Positions 8,333 through 16,758 of a stretch of 38,862 nt of DNA are shown here, piece after piece (within the stretch, counting starts at the first letter, position 1; every line of letters begins with the position of its first letter). Source of the stretch: Rhodococcus aetherivorans (GTDB taxonomy: Bacteria; Actinomycetota; Actinomycetes; Mycobacteriales; Mycobacteriaceae); assembly GCF_011058165.1 (NCBI RefSeq), contig NZ_JAALEG010000061.1, positions 1 through 38,862 on the forward strand, given 5' to 3'. The notes below the pieces were generated by a model. That model was not told the origin of the DNA. It searched no databases and saw nothing but the letters and a program-made list of their open reading frames with translations. The position numbers and the translations under genes were made by a program.

Positions 8333-8967
8333 GCCCGACGCCCGCACCGAGCCCGTCGTGGCACGGGGTCGACCCGGCGCCGGACGGCCCGGCGGCAGGG
8401 CGCAATCGCCTCGCCTGGCTTCTGACCGTCTGCGGTGGGCTCGGGTTGGCGGCGTCGCTGGTGCTGACGGTGGAAAAGGTGGCCCTGCTCGCCGACCCGT
8501 CCTACCGGCCCTCGTGCAGCATCAACCCGGTCATCAGCTGCGGGTCGATCATGGCGTCCTGGCAGGCGGAGCTGTTCGGCTTCCCCAATCCGCTGCTCGG
8601 GATCGCCGGGTTCTCGGTGGTAGTGACCACCGGCGTGGTGCTGCTGGCCGGGGCCGTGCCGACGGGATGGTACTGGAGCGCACTGTTCACCGGACTGACC
8701 GCCGCGGTGACGTTCGTGCACTGGCTGATCTTCCAGAGCCTGTACCGGATCGGGGCGCTGTGCCCCTACTGCATGCTGGTGTGGCTGGTGACCGTGCTCG
8801 CCTGGTGGTACTGCCTGCTGCAGCGGGAAACGGCGGATCCGACCCGACCGGGACGATGGCGGCCGCTGCTGCGCCGTCACCACGCGGTGGTTCCCACCGT
8901 GTGGGTGCTCACCGTGCTTGCCTTGATCACCGAGGCGTTCTGGCCCTACTGGCGGACCCTGCCCTGA
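8329..8967 (+). CDS. Vitamin K epoxide reductase (VKOR)-like quinone-dependent oxidase
   Basis: 212 residues starting at the GTG that overlaps the DsbA stop. VKOR proteins are membrane enzymes that pass electrons from DsbA-like partners to quinones; actinobacteria use VKOR in place of DsbB. The shuttle cysteines C63 and C71 (PSCSINPVISCGS), the FGFPNPLLGI segment and the quinone-side pair C145-P-Y-C148 are all present, with about five membrane helices. The length and order of motifs match the actinobacterial family, so the pair DsbA-VKOR looks complete and functional. Confidence 0.93.
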   Translation: MSPTPAPSPSWHGVDPAPDGPAAGRNRLAWLLTVCGGLGLAASLVLTVEKVALLADPSYRPSCSINPVISCGSIMASWQAELFGFPNPLLGIAGFSVVVTTGVVLLAGAVPTGWYWSALFTGLTAAVTFVHWLIFQSLYRIGALCPYCMLVWLVTVLAWWYCLLQRETADPTRPGRWRPLLRRHHAVVPTVWVLTVLALITEAFWPYWRTLP

Positions 8968-8983
8968 CCCTGGGGGCCGCTGG

Positions 8984-9028
8984 GGCCGGCTCGTGTCCGC
9001 GCCCCTCGTCCGCGCGCACGAGCCGGCC
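8984..9028. terminator. Bidirectional hairpin between convergent genes
   Basis: Perfect 12-bp inverted repeat (arms 8984-8995 and 9017-9028, GGCCGGCTCGTG and its complement) with a 21-nt loop. It sits between the VKOR stop (plus strand) and the end of the convergent 208-residue gene. There is no U tract, as is common in high-GC actinobacteria. Confidence 0.6.
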
Positions 9029-9037
9029 GAGTGCCGC

Positions 9038-9664
9038 CTAGCGGTCTGCGGGCGGATCTGGTTCCTGCGCGTCGCGGCGAGGCGGGTCGAGCCGGTAGTG
9101 GAACTGCTCGGGCAAATGTGTCTCGGCGTCGCGGCGGGCGGCCTCGGCCTCGAGCATCGTCGACGTGCGGGCCCAGACCACCTTGAGCCAGTGGAAGGCG
9201 AGCATCAGGACCGCCGCCCAGCCCAGGAACAGTCCGGCGCCCGGCCCGGCGCCCCCGGCGGCCGGATCGAGGGTCTGCCGTGACCACACCGCCAGCACCG
9301 CGAACACCACCGCCAGGGTGCATCCCGCGGACGCCGCCAACGCCAGCACCCACCGTCGGGTCACCAGCGCCAGCATCGACACCCCGATTCCGAACACCGC
9401 GGCCAGGGTCAGGAAGATCCGCGAGGGCAGGGTGATCGTCTCGGCCACCGCCTGCTCGGAGCCGGCCAGCATCTGCCAGCCGTTGGCGCCGCCGCTGTGC
9501 GGCAGGGCGAACGAGACGGTCAGCACCACCACGGCTGCGGCGACCACCACCGCCCGCATCCCCGGATCGATCTCGGCGGCCGCCTGCCGTTCGGCGGCCG
9601 CCAGCTCCTGCCGCCGCTCGGCCGGGTCGGGCTCGGCGGTGGGCTCGTGCGGTGACTCGGTCAT
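9038..9664 (-). CDS. Conserved actinobacterial four-helix membrane protein
   Basis: 208 residues: a charged cytosolic N-terminus (Glu/Ala-rich, about 1-35), then four predicted membrane helices (about 38-56, 82-103, 105-126, 140-158), and a charged C-terminal tail. The motif ALPHSGGANGWQML after the first helix and the sequence MRAVVVAAAVVVL resemble conserved membrane proteins of mycobacteria and rhodococci that have no assigned function. It follows the 177-residue gene by 49 bp on the same strand, downstream of ctaD, so it may be the last gene of the ctaD unit. Confidence 0.75.
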   Translation of the reverse strand: MTESPHEPTAEPDPAERRQELAAAERQAAAEIDPGMRAVVVAAAVVVLTVSFALPHSGGANGWQMLAGSEQAVAETITLPSRIFLTLAAVFGIGVSMLALVTRRWVLALAASAGCTLAVVFAVLAVWSRQTLDPAAGGAGPGAGLFLGWAAVLMLAFHWLKVVWARTSTMLEAEAARRDAETHLPEQFHYRLDPPRRDAQEPDPPADR

Positions 9665-9713
9665 CGCGCCTCCTTCATCCGGTTCGGGGCCCGACAGCCC
9701 CGGGCAGGGGGCG

Positions 9714-10247
9714 TCATCGGGGGTCGACGAGCAGCCGGGCCTGCGGTTCGTCCTGCCACACCTGCGAGACGACGGTGCAGTACGACCACGCCGTGGTCGA
9801 CCAGCTGTCGAATGCCTCGGCCGTGCCCGCTCCGGCCGCGATCACCCCGGCCGCGGTGAGCACCGTGCGGTTGGCCAGAGCCGCGGCCGGGCTGCCGAGC
9901 TCGGCAACAGCCCCGGCGAGCAGCCCGGTCACCTCGAGCACCTCACCCGGTACGGCCGGCGCCGAGCTGGTCGTCAGGGGCGTCGGTGGCCGGCGGTGCA
10001 GACCCGCCCGCAGATGCACCTCGATCTGCACGAGGACCTGCTCGAGCGCGCGTACGTGGCGGCGGAGTTTGCCCGGACGGGCGATGTGCGCGCCGGTGAC
10101 CGGCGCCAGCCGAGACAGCCGCTGCGGATCCGGCAGCCCGGCATGGGTGAGCACGAGCGGGGTCAGATCCCGGATCAGCCAGTCGGTCAGCAGCGCGGTG
10201 GCGCGGGGTGTGGCCGGCACGGCGACCGCCGGGGTGTGGGGGTGCAT
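9714..10247 (-). CDS. Hypothetical protein (177 aa) downstream of ctaD
   Basis: I do not recognise the family. The start ATG at 10247 is supported by AAGGAAG 7 nt upstream. The N-terminal half is basic and helix-rich (DWLIRDLTPLVLTHAGLP, then RHVRALEQVLVQIEVHL); the C-terminal half has an Ala/Val-rich stretch (about 110-145) that is only weakly hydrophobic, and a Trp/Tyr-rich end (FDSWSTTAWSYCTVVSQVW). No signal peptide or metal motif is visible. It starts 28 bp after the ctaD stop, so it is probably co-transcribed with it. Confidence 0.65.
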   Translation of the reverse strand: MHPHTPAVAVPATPRATALLTDWLIRDLTPLVLTHAGLPDPQRLSRLAPVTGAHIARPGKLRRHVRALEQVLVQIEVHLRAGLHRRPPTPLTTSSAPAVPGEVLEVTGLLAGAVAELGSPAAALANRTVLTAAGVIAAGAGTAEAFDSWSTTAWSYCTVVSQVWQDEPQARLLVDPR

Positions 10248-10275
10248 CCTCGTCTTCCTTCGACCGTGGTGACGA

Positions 10276-12042
10276 TCACCGAGTGGACGGATCGGTGCGG
10301 GGATCGGGCCCGGACGCGTGCTGCGGCGACGCAGGCAGTTCCTCGACCCGGTGCTGGCCCGGCCCGACATGGGCCTCGGCGCGCAGCCGCGCCACCATGT
10401 GCGGGTAGTGCAGCTCGAACGCCGGGCGCTCGGACCGGATCTTCGGTAGCTCGGTGAAGTTGTGCCGCGGCGGCGGGCAGGTCGTCGCCCACTCGAGGGA
10501 GTTGCCGTAGCCCCACGGATCGTCCACGGTGACGACCTGCCCGTACCGGTAGCTCTTGAAGATATTCCACACGAACGGCAACACCGAGGCGCCGAGCACG
10601 AACGACCCGAGCGTGGAGACGATGTTGAGCGTGGTGAATCCGTCGTCGGGCAGGTAGTCGGCGTAGCGCCGCGGCATGCCCTCGTTACCGAGCCAGTGCT
10701 GCACCAGGAACGTGGCGTGGAAGCCGACGAACGTCAGCCAGAAGTGCCACTTGCCGAGACGTTCGTCGAGCATGCGCCCGGTCATCTTCGGGAACCAGAA
10801 GTAGATGCCCGCGTAGGTGGCGAACACCACGGTGCCGAAGACCACATAGTGGAAGTGCGCGACCACGAAGTACGAGTCGGTGAGCTGGAAGTCCAGCGGC
10901 GGGGACGCCAGGATGACACCGGACAGCCCGCCGAACAGGAAGGTGACCAGAAAGCCGATGGAGAACAGCATCGGCGATTCGAACGTCAGCTGCCCCTTCC
11001 ACAGGGTGCCGATCCAGTTGAAGATCTTCACGCCGGTGGGCACCGCGATCAGGAACGTCATGAACGAGAAGAACGGCAGCAGCACCGCGCCGGTGGCGTA
11101 CATGTGGTGCGCCCACACCGCGATCGACAGCGCCGCGATCCCGAGCGTGGCGTAGACCAGTCCGGTGTAGCCGAAGATCGGCTTGCGGGCGAACACCGGC
11201 AGGATCTCGGAGATGATGCCGAAGAACGGCAGCGCGATGATGTACACCTCGGGATGGCCGAAGAACCAGAACATGTGCTGCCAGAGCATGGCCCCGCCGC
11301 TGCCGGGATCGAAGATGTAGCCGCCGAGCAACCGGTCGTAGAGCAGCCCCAGTAGCGCCGCGGTCAGCAGCGGGAAGGCCAGCAGGACCAGGATCGAGGT
11401 GATCAGGATGTTCCAGGTGAAGATCGACATCCGGAACATGGTCATGCCGGGGGCGCGCAGGCACACGATGGTGGTCACGAAGTTGACCGCGCCCAAGATG
11501 GTGCCCAGGCCGGAGACGGCCAGGCCCACGATCCACAGGTTCGCGCCCATGCCGGGCGAGTGCAGCTCCGAGTTCAGCGGCGCGTAGGCGGTCCAGCCGA
11601 AGTCCGCGGCGCCGCCGGGGGTGAGGAAGCCGCTGACGGCGATGAGCGAGCCGAACAGGTACAGCCAGTAGCTGAAGGCGTTGAGCCGGGGGAAGGCCAC
11701 GTCCGGGGCGCCGATCTGCAGCGGCAGGATGTAGTTGGCGAAGCCGAAGACCACCGGGGTGGCGTACATCAGCAGCATGATCGTGCCGTGCATGGTGAAC
11801 AGCTGGTTGTACTGCTCGTTGGACAGGAACTGCATTCCCGGCACCGCGAGCTCGCTGCGCATGATCAGCGCCATCACCCCACCGATCGCGAAGAACGCGA
11901 ACGAGGTCACCAGGTACAGCAGCCCCAGGACCTTCGGGTCGGTGGTGGTGACCATCTTGTAGACGAAGGCACCCTTGCGGCCCCGCCGCGGTGGCATCGG
12001 GCGGGTGGCGACGGGGACGGGTGGGGGAGCGAGAGCGGTCAT
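10276..12042 (-). CDS. ctaD: Cytochrome c oxidase (aa3) subunit I
   Basis: Catalytic heme-copper oxidase subunit that reduces O2 in the membrane, 588 residues from the ATG at 12042. All key residues are visible: heme a ligands H85 (TMHGTIML) and H398, the heme a3 ligand H396 (AHFHYVVFG), CuB ligands H263 (HPEVY) and H312-H313 (WAHHMY), and the cross-linked Tyr267 of HPEVY. It has about twelve membrane helices. No subunit II, III or bc1 genes are nearby, so it is probably an extra, inducible copy that pairs with chromosomal subunits. Operator site D lies 59-87 bp upstream of the start. Low-copper or copper-stress replacement of the housekeeping subunit is a plausible reason, not shown. Confidence 0.97.
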   Translation of the reverse strand: MTALAPPPVPVATRPMPPRRGRKGAFVYKMVTTTDPKVLGLLYLVTSFAFFAIGGVMALIMRSELAVPGMQFLSNEQYNQLFTMHGTIMLLMYATPVVFGFANYILPLQIGAPDVAFPRLNAFSYWLYLFGSLIAVSGFLTPGGAADFGWTAYAPLNSELHSPGMGANLWIVGLAVSGLGTILGAVNFVTTIVCLRAPGMTMFRMSIFTWNILITSILVLLAFPLLTAALLGLLYDRLLGGYIFDPGSGGAMLWQHMFWFFGHPEVYIIALPFFGIISEILPVFARKPIFGYTGLVYATLGIAALSIAVWAHHMYATGAVLLPFFSFMTFLIAVPTGVKIFNWIGTLWKGQLTFESPMLFSIGFLVTFLFGGLSGVILASPPLDFQLTDSYFVVAHFHYVVFGTVVFATYAGIYFWFPKMTGRMLDERLGKWHFWLTFVGFHATFLVQHWLGNEGMPRRYADYLPDDGFTTLNIVSTLGSFVLGASVLPFVWNIFKSYRYGQVVTVDDPWGYGNSLEWATTCPPPRHNFTELPKIRSERPAFELHYPHMVARLRAEAHVGPGQHRVEELPASPQHASGPDPRTDPSTR

Positions 12043-12100
12043 GTGCTGTCCGATCCGGGTTTCTGCGCGAGCGCACAACGATGAGGCACTCGACAGCCTA

Positions 12101-12129
12101 CCCAAATACTATGAAGAATAGTATTTGGG
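12101..12129. promoter_or_regulatory. BlaI/CopY-type operator, site D (near-perfect palindrome)
   Basis: The best copy in the window: arms CCCAAATACTAT (12101-12112) and ATAGTATTTGGG (12118-12129) are perfectly complementary over 12 bp around GAAGA. It lies upstream of ctaD and just beyond the end of the M56 gene, so it faces ctaD only. Confidence 0.82.
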
Positions 12130-12152
12130 GGCGGTGCGGGGCCCGCCGCCCC

Positions 12153-13100
12153 TCAGAGCACGGCCAGGACCAGGCACAACCCGGCCGAGGCGGTGGCGAG
12201 GCCGGCCAGCGCGGCCGCCGCGGGCACGGCCATCGACAACGCCGCCGCCGCCGCGTACGACAGTCGCGGACACCGCATCCGCCAGCTGGTGCGCAGCTTG
12301 ACCAGCCGCAGCGACGTCTCGTTGCTCAGCCCCAACGTCCCGGCCGGTTGCGGCAGCGGGGAGGCCGAGACGGCCACCAGCGCCGCGCACACCGTGGCGG
12401 CGCTGGTGGCGCGGGCGGCATGCTGGTCGGCGGTGAGCTCGACCAGGGTCTTGACCGCCGAGGGGGCCGCGGCGAACAGCGGCACGGCCGGGAACACCGC
12501 CGCGAGAATGTCGCAGGCGCTGACGAGGCGGTGATGGCTGCCGCGCAGGTGGGCCCGCTCGTGGGCGAGCACGGCATCGCGCTCACCGCTGCTCAGGCAC
12601 TGCGACAGCCCGTCGGTGGCGACCACGAAGCCGGGCCGGCCGGCGACACTGTAGGCCATCGGCATCGGGTGCGCGAGCCACATCACATCGTCCCCCCGGG
12701 AGTGGGCGACGATGGAGATCACCTCGCGGTGGTAGTCGAGCAGCCGGGCCTGCGCCCGGGCGTGTCGCCGGCCCAGGATCACCGCCCGGGCCACCAGGGC
12801 GCTCAACGCCAACGCCCCGGCCCCGGCGAGGACTTCGGTGATCCACGGTTGGATGGCGTGCGAGACCGCGGACAGGCACCGCACCAGGGCCTCGACCGCG
12901 GACTCGGCCGGGGCATGATCGGGCCAGATCAAGATGATCACCGCCGAGACCCCGAAGAACAGCGCCCCGGCCAGGCTGCCCAGCCACGCCGCCAGCACCA
13001 TCCCCGGCGGCAGCGAGGTCGCAGCCACGCGGCGCAGCATCGGCGGCGCGGCCACCGCGATCAGGGCGGCGCCGAGGAGCAGGACCAGAGCCAAGGTCAT
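12153..13100 (-). CDS. M56 family (BlaR1/MecR1-like) membrane zinc peptidase
   Basis: 315 residues from the ATG at 13100. The membrane gluzincin motif is present as H180-E-R-A-H184 in LAHERAHLRGSHH, with a downstream ELTAD segment giving the third ligand. Helices lie at about 1-20, 33-60 and 92-112, with two more near the C-terminus; unlike BlaR1 there is no large sensor domain outside the membrane. In this family the peptidase destroys or inactivates the partner BlaI-type repressor after a signal. Its ATG overlaps the repressor's stop (ATGA), the standard paired arrangement, similar to the mycobacterial Rv1846c-Rv1845c pair. The signal here is unknown; the gene company points to copper or redox state. 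Confidence 0.9.
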   Translation of the reverse strand: MTLALVLLLGAALIAVAAPPMLRRVAATSLPPGMVLAAWLGSLAGALFFGVSAVIILIWPDHAPAESAVEALVRCLSAVSHAIQPWITEVLAGAGALALSALVARAVILGRRHARAQARLLDYHREVISIVAHSRGDDVMWLAHPMPMAYSVAGRPGFVVATDGLSQCLSSGERDAVLAHERAHLRGSHHRLVSACDILAAVFPAVPLFAAAPSAVKTLVELTADQHAARATSAATVCAALVAVSASPLPQPAGTLGLSNETSLRLVKLRTSWRMRCPRLSYAAAAALSMAVPAAAALAGLATASAGLCLVLAVL

Positions 13101-13459
13101 TGCTCGGGGGCCCGGCTGGTCCAGCCCCGGCGCAGGGCGTCGTACTCGCGGTCGGTCACCGTCTTGGCGAAGTGCAGCAGCACGGCACTGGGATCGGCAC
13201 TGCTGTCCAGCAGCGCCCGCAGGGCCTGGGAGGTGGCTTCCTCCCGGCTGCGCGAGGGCGAATAGAAGTAGGCGCGGCTGCGCTTCTCCCGCTGCACCCA
13301 GCCCTTCTCGTACAAGTGGGTGACCACGGTCAAGATGGTGGTGTAGGCGAATTCCTTGCGAGCACGCAACCGCTCGACCAGATCGTGCACCGACTGCGGC
13401 TCGTCGGTCGACCACAGCTCGGTCATCACCTCGGCCTCGAGACCCCCCAATCCGTACAT
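13097..13459 (-). CDS. BlaI/MecI/CopY-family transcriptional repressor
   Basis: About 120 residues from the ATG at 13459; AGGGGAG lies very close upstream, so a start a few codons earlier (GTG) cannot be excluded. The winged-helix domain is clear: LGGLEAEVMTELWS, VHDLVERLRARKEFAYTTILTVVTHLYEKGWVQREKRSRAYFYSP, then the dimerisation helix region. These proteins bind TACTA/TAGTA-type palindromes as dimers. Six matching palindromes (ACTA-N7-TAGT) sit before genes of this window, so this is the best candidate for their regulator. No operator precedes this gene directly; it lies 37 bp after the M23-2 stop and may be driven from site E, giving autoregulation. Confidence 0.92.
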   Translation of the reverse strand: MYGLGGLEAEVMTELWSTDEPQSVHDLVERLRARKEFAYTTILTVVTHLYEKGWVQREKRSRAYFYSPSRSREEATSQALRALLDSSADPSAVLLHFAKTVTDREYDALRRGWTSRAPEQ

Positions 13460-13496
13460 GACTCCCCTCGCGGACACTCGCCGATCATCGATGAAC

Positions 13497-14423
13497 CTAC
13501 GCACGCGCATCCGGGACGACCGGAACTCCGCGTGCGTTCAACCATGCCATGGGATCGGCCTTGCGACCGTCCGACGCCCACACCTCGTAGTGCAGATGCG
13601 GCCCGGTCGACTGGCCCCGATTGCCGACGGTGGCGATCTGCTCCCCGGCGCGCACCCGCTGACCCGCCGACACCAGCGCCTGGTCGATATGGCCGAACAC
13701 CCCGATGGTGCCGTCGTCCTGCAGGATACGCACCCACAAGCCGAACCCCGAGGCCGGACCGGCCTCGAGTACCGTGCCGTCGGTGACCGAGACGATGGGG
13801 GTGCCGATCGTGTTGGCGATGTCGAGACCGTAGTGGGTCGTGCCCCACCGCGGCCCGAAGTTCGACGTCAACGTGCCGCTGACGGGCATCAGCGTCTTCG
13901 GGCGCCGTGCCTCGGCCTCGCGCGCCGCCCGGCGCTCCTCCCGCACCCGGGCCCGTTCGAGCTGGTCGGCGAAATCCGCCAGCGTCGGCACCTGCGAAAC
14001 CTGCAACACCTGCGGGGCCTGCGACGGCGCGGCCGCCGTCGACTCGTCGGGATCGGCCTGTCGCCGGTCGAGGGTGTGCTCGTCGGTGGCGGCGTGAGCG
14101 CTCGAGGTCGCCGCGGTCAACAACGCTCCGGCCGCCACCGACACCGCCAGCACTCGTCCGCCGGCCCCGCCCCCGGGCCGGCGGTGGGCCCCCCGCACCG
14201 GTCGCCGGGTCGCTGCGAGCGGCCCCCGCGGTGGCGTCTGGCCGACCTGCGCCGTGTGTGCGGGACGGTCGGTCAGCGGCGCCGGCACCGCCGCGGCCTC
14301 GTGGTCCGCATCCGGGCCCCGGCCCGGCGCGTCGACGGGAAGCGGCCCCGAGGAGGCCTGATCCACGGCACGCGGTACGGCCGGGAAGGCGAGGTCGGGC
14401 TCGGGTCTGCGGTGTCGGGCCAA
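13497..14423 (-). CDS. M23 family (LytM) secreted peptidase 2
   Basis: 308 residues. The TTG at 14423 is chosen because AAGGA lies 7 nt upstream and because the next residues (Ala-Arg-His-Arg) match the start of the first M23 protein at 1729. A Pro/Arg-rich cytosolic N-terminus, one membrane/signal helix (about 105-130), a charged helical linker (ADQLERARVREERRAAREAEA) and an M23 domain follow. Zinc and catalytic motifs are HYGLD (H197, D201) and HLHY (H276-H278). It is likely a peptidoglycan endopeptidase outside the membrane. It sits behind operator site E and ahead of the blaI-M56 pair on the same strand, so it may form one operon with them. Confidence 0.9.
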   Translation of the reverse strand: MARHRRPEPDLAFPAVPRAVDQASSGPLPVDAPGRGPDADHEAAAVPAPLTDRPAHTAQVGQTPPRGPLAATRRPVRGAHRRPGGGAGGRVLAVSVAAGALLTAATSSAHAATDEHTLDRRQADPDESTAAAPSQAPQVLQVSQVPTLADFADQLERARVREERRAAREAEARRPKTLMPVSGTLTSNFGPRWGTTHYGLDIANTIGTPIVSVTDGTVLEAGPASGFGLWVRILQDDGTIGVFGHIDQALVSAGQRVRAGEQIATVGNRGQSTGPHLHYEVWASDGRKADPMAWLNARGVPVVPDARA

Positions 14424-14485
14424 GATCGCATCCTTGTGAAGGAACCCGCTCGCTGATAACGAAACGGTGACGGACACCGACACAT

Positions 14486-14508
14486 TACTACTATTCCGCA
14501 TAGTTTCA
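14486..14508. promoter_or_regulatory. BlaI/CopY-type operator, site E
   Basis: TACTACTA-N7-TAGTTTCA, 63 bp upstream of the TTG start of the second M23 gene, in a locally AT-rich stretch. It has the same core spacing as the other sites and could also set expression of the downstream blaI-M56 pair. Confidence 0.7.
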
Positions 14509-14557
14509 ACAACGAGGCAGTGGAGCCCCGCGGCGGCGTGGTCGGGGCGCCGTGCGG

Positions 14558-16576
14558 TCAGCGGCGCCGGTCGGGTCCGTCCGCCTCGCCCCGAACTCCG
14601 TCCAGTCCGCGCAGCATCGCGTTGTAGGCGGCCAGGTCCTCGTCACCGTCGCGGTCGATCTGCTCGTCGCGGCGCCGGGCGCGGCGTTCGTCGGCCGAGG
14701 CCCAGCGCACCGTCGCCAGCACCGCCGCCAGCAGCAGCGGCAGCTCCCCCACCGCCCATGCCAGGTTGCCGCCGAGGCGCTGGTCGGCGGCCAGGTCGTC
14801 GAAGAACCCCCGCCGCAACGAGGTGTAGTACTCGGCGGCGACGACGGTCTGGGCGTTGATCACCGACACCAGGAAGAAGGCGTACGCCGCCAGCGCCACC
14901 GCCGCCGCGCCCACCCGGGCCGTGGGCGCCGGGGGGCGCGGCAGCGGGTCCAGGCCCACGGTCACCCAGAAGAACAGCGATCCCACCGCCAGCAGCCACA
15001 CGTTGGTCAGTACGTGGGCGACGTGCGATCCGGCGAGCGCGTCGTACAGTCCGGCGAGGTAGAGCAGATAGAAGGTGCCCACGAACGCCGCCACGGCCAC
15101 CGCGGGGTGGGTCAGCGCCCGGACGGGCGTGCTCGCATACATCGCGCGCAGCCAGTCGCGCGCCCCGGGGGCGGCCCCGTCCGGCCGAGGGCGGACCGTG
15201 CGGGCCGCCAGGGTGAGCGGGGCGCCGAGCACCAGACACAACGGGGCCACGACAGCGATCGCGGCGGTGGCCGCAAGATGCACGCTGAACACCGCCGGGG
15301 CGTAGCGCCCCACCCCCGAGGACGTGGCGAGCAGCAGCACCAGACATCCGAGCAGCCACCCGACGGTGCGCCGGAGCGGCCACCGCCCCCCGGCCGCCCG
15401 TACCCGGCGCACCCCGAGCAGGTAGAGCGCCGCGAGCACCACCGCAGCGGTGCCCAGCAACAGATCGAAGCGCCACTCGGTCAGCATGCGCACCGGTGTC
15501 GGTGCCCCGTCCAAGCCGTAGCCCAGCACCTCCTCGACCAGGCTCGGGTCCCGCTGCTCCCCCACCGGCGGCGGGGTGCGTCCCAACGCCACCCCGAGCC
15601 CGACGGTCACCGCGAGCACCGCCGACTCCACCACCGCCAACCGGGTGAACGCCCGCCGGTCCGCCGGGTCGGCGGCCAGCGCGGTCACCGCGACGGTGCG
15701 TTGGCGCCACCCCAGCCAGCCCACCACCACCAGCGCCATCCCCTTGGCCAGCACCACGAACCCGTAGGCGCCGTCGAAGACCTGTCCCAGCGGCACCCGC
15801 ACCGCGGCATTGACCACCCCGGACGCGGCCATCACCACGAACGCCGCCGCCGCGAGCGCGGAGAACCGGCGCGTGGCCAGATCCAGATGCCCCCCGCCGC
15901 GGACGGTGTGCAGCACCAGTGCCGCCAACCCGCCGGCCCACAGGCCGACCGCCACCAGGTGCAGCACCAGACTATTGGTGGCCAGATCATGCGAGCCCCC
16001 TGCCGACGAATGCCCCGTCACCGCCCGCGGCATCAGGCTTGCCACCGCCAACACCAGCAGCAGCGGCGTCCACCGGTGTCGCAGAACGAGCCGGCATCCC
16101 AGACCCACCACCGCTGCCAGCCCCGCCGTCCACAACCACGCGGTGGCCACCTCGATCTCCCCGACCGCCCGCAGAAACGGCAGCGGATCGGCGAAGACCA
16201 CCCCCACGGGCTGGCCGGAGGTGTCCGACAACGACAGCGGCACCAGCGCCAGGGCACACCCGGCCCACACCGCCGCCGCCGCCCCGGCCGTGCGCACCGC
16301 CCGGTACCCGTCGACATCGAGCACCCCCGAGCGCTGCGGCGGCACCAGCACCGCCGCGAGCAGCAACGACCCCACCATGACCGCTGCGGACACCTCTCCC
16401 ACCGCGGTGGCCGCCGGTAGGCCGTATCTCGTCAGCGCCCCCGGATCCGGCAGCCCCAGCAACCGCAACACCTCGGTGCTCGACACCGCCGCCAGCATCG
16501 TGGCCACGACAGCCGCGCCCGCCGTCCAGCCGAGCATCGCCCCGACCACCGCTCTACCGTCCCCGGCGCTCGCCAC
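14558..16576 (-). CDS. CopD-CtaG fusion membrane protein (copper resistance/oxidase assembly)
   Basis: 672 residues from the GTG at 16576, preceded by GAGGGTGAGG. The N-terminal half (about 1-330) is a CopD-type copper-transport domain with eight or so helices (landmarks LHLVAVGLWAGGLAALV and the histidine HSSAGGSHDLATN). The C-terminal half (about 360-640) is a caa3_CtaG domain (TEWRFDLLLGTAAVVLAALYLLGVRRV, HLAATAAIAVVAPLCLVLGAP, HVLTNVWLLAVGSLFFWVTVG). The fusion is common in actinobacteria and is thought to move copper inward for oxidase assembly. A second, free CtaG is at 5958-6893. The gene is alone behind operator site F and divergent from the CDF exporter. Confidence 0.93.
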   Translation of the reverse strand: MASAGDGRAVVGAMLGWTAGAAVVATMLAAVSSTEVLRLLGLPDPGALTRYGLPAATAVGEVSAAVMVGSLLLAAVLVPPQRSGVLDVDGYRAVRTAGAAAAVWAGCALALVPLSLSDTSGQPVGVVFADPLPFLRAVGEIEVATAWLWTAGLAAVVGLGCRLVLRHRWTPLLLVLAVASLMPRAVTGHSSAGGSHDLATNSLVLHLVAVGLWAGGLAALVLHTVRGGGHLDLATRRFSALAAAAFVVMAASGVVNAAVRVPLGQVFDGAYGFVVLAKGMALVVVGWLGWRQRTVAVTALAADPADRRAFTRLAVVESAVLAVTVGLGVALGRTPPPVGEQRDPSLVEEVLGYGLDGAPTPVRMLTEWRFDLLLGTAAVVLAALYLLGVRRVRAAGGRWPLRRTVGWLLGCLVLLLATSSGVGRYAPAVFSVHLAATAAIAVVAPLCLVLGAPLTLAARTVRPRPDGAAPGARDWLRAMYASTPVRALTHPAVAVAAFVGTFYLLYLAGLYDALAGSHVAHVLTNVWLLAVGSLFFWVTVGLDPLPRPPAPTARVGAAAVALAAYAFFLVSVINAQTVVAAEYYTSLRRGFFDDLAADQRLGGNLAWAVGELPLLLAAVLATVRWASADERRARRRDEQIDRDGDEDLAAYNAMLRGLDGVRGEADGPDRRR

Positions 16577-16649
16577 GGCACAACCTCACCCTCGTTTGTC
16601 GTTCGCCCGTTCCCGCCGGCCGAACCCGCAGACCTGCACCTCGCCGCCG

Positions 16650-16672
16650 AAATACTAAGAAGAATAGTTGTC
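16650..16672. promoter_or_regulatory. BlaI/CopY-type operator, site F
   Basis: AAATACTA-N7-TAGTTGTC, 74 bp upstream of the CopD-CtaG start (minus strand). The left half is perfect and the right half degenerates after TAGT. It shares the divergent region with the CDF exporter promoter, 87 bp from that gene's start. Confidence 0.72.
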
Positions 16673-16700
16673 CGGCGTGGTCCGCCTCCGCCACCCCACG

Positions 16701-16725
16701 ATTGCACATATGCATATATGACAAT
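16701..16725. promoter_or_regulatory. AT-rich imperfect palindrome upstream of the CDF exporter
   Basis: An isolated AT-rich stretch with imperfect symmetry, ATTGCACATAT at the left and ATATGACAAT at the right around GCAT, about 35-58 bp upstream of the CDF start. AT-rich half-sites containing CATAT/ATATG are the usual form of ArsR/SmtB-type zinc-sensor operators. A possible -10 element (TATGAT at 16725-16730) overlaps its right end. The cognate sensor is not evident; the ArsR protein at 24104 is one candidate. Confidence 0.5.
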
Positions 16726-16758
16726 ATGATCGCTTGTGCGTCGACGAAAGGAAGACCG

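Noticed and set aside
10462-12084. Long open frames on the plus strand opposite ctaD
   Set aside because: They are shadows of the GC3-rich ctaD gene on the other strand; their Arg/Gln/His-rich translations have no motif, while ctaD has all catalytic residues.
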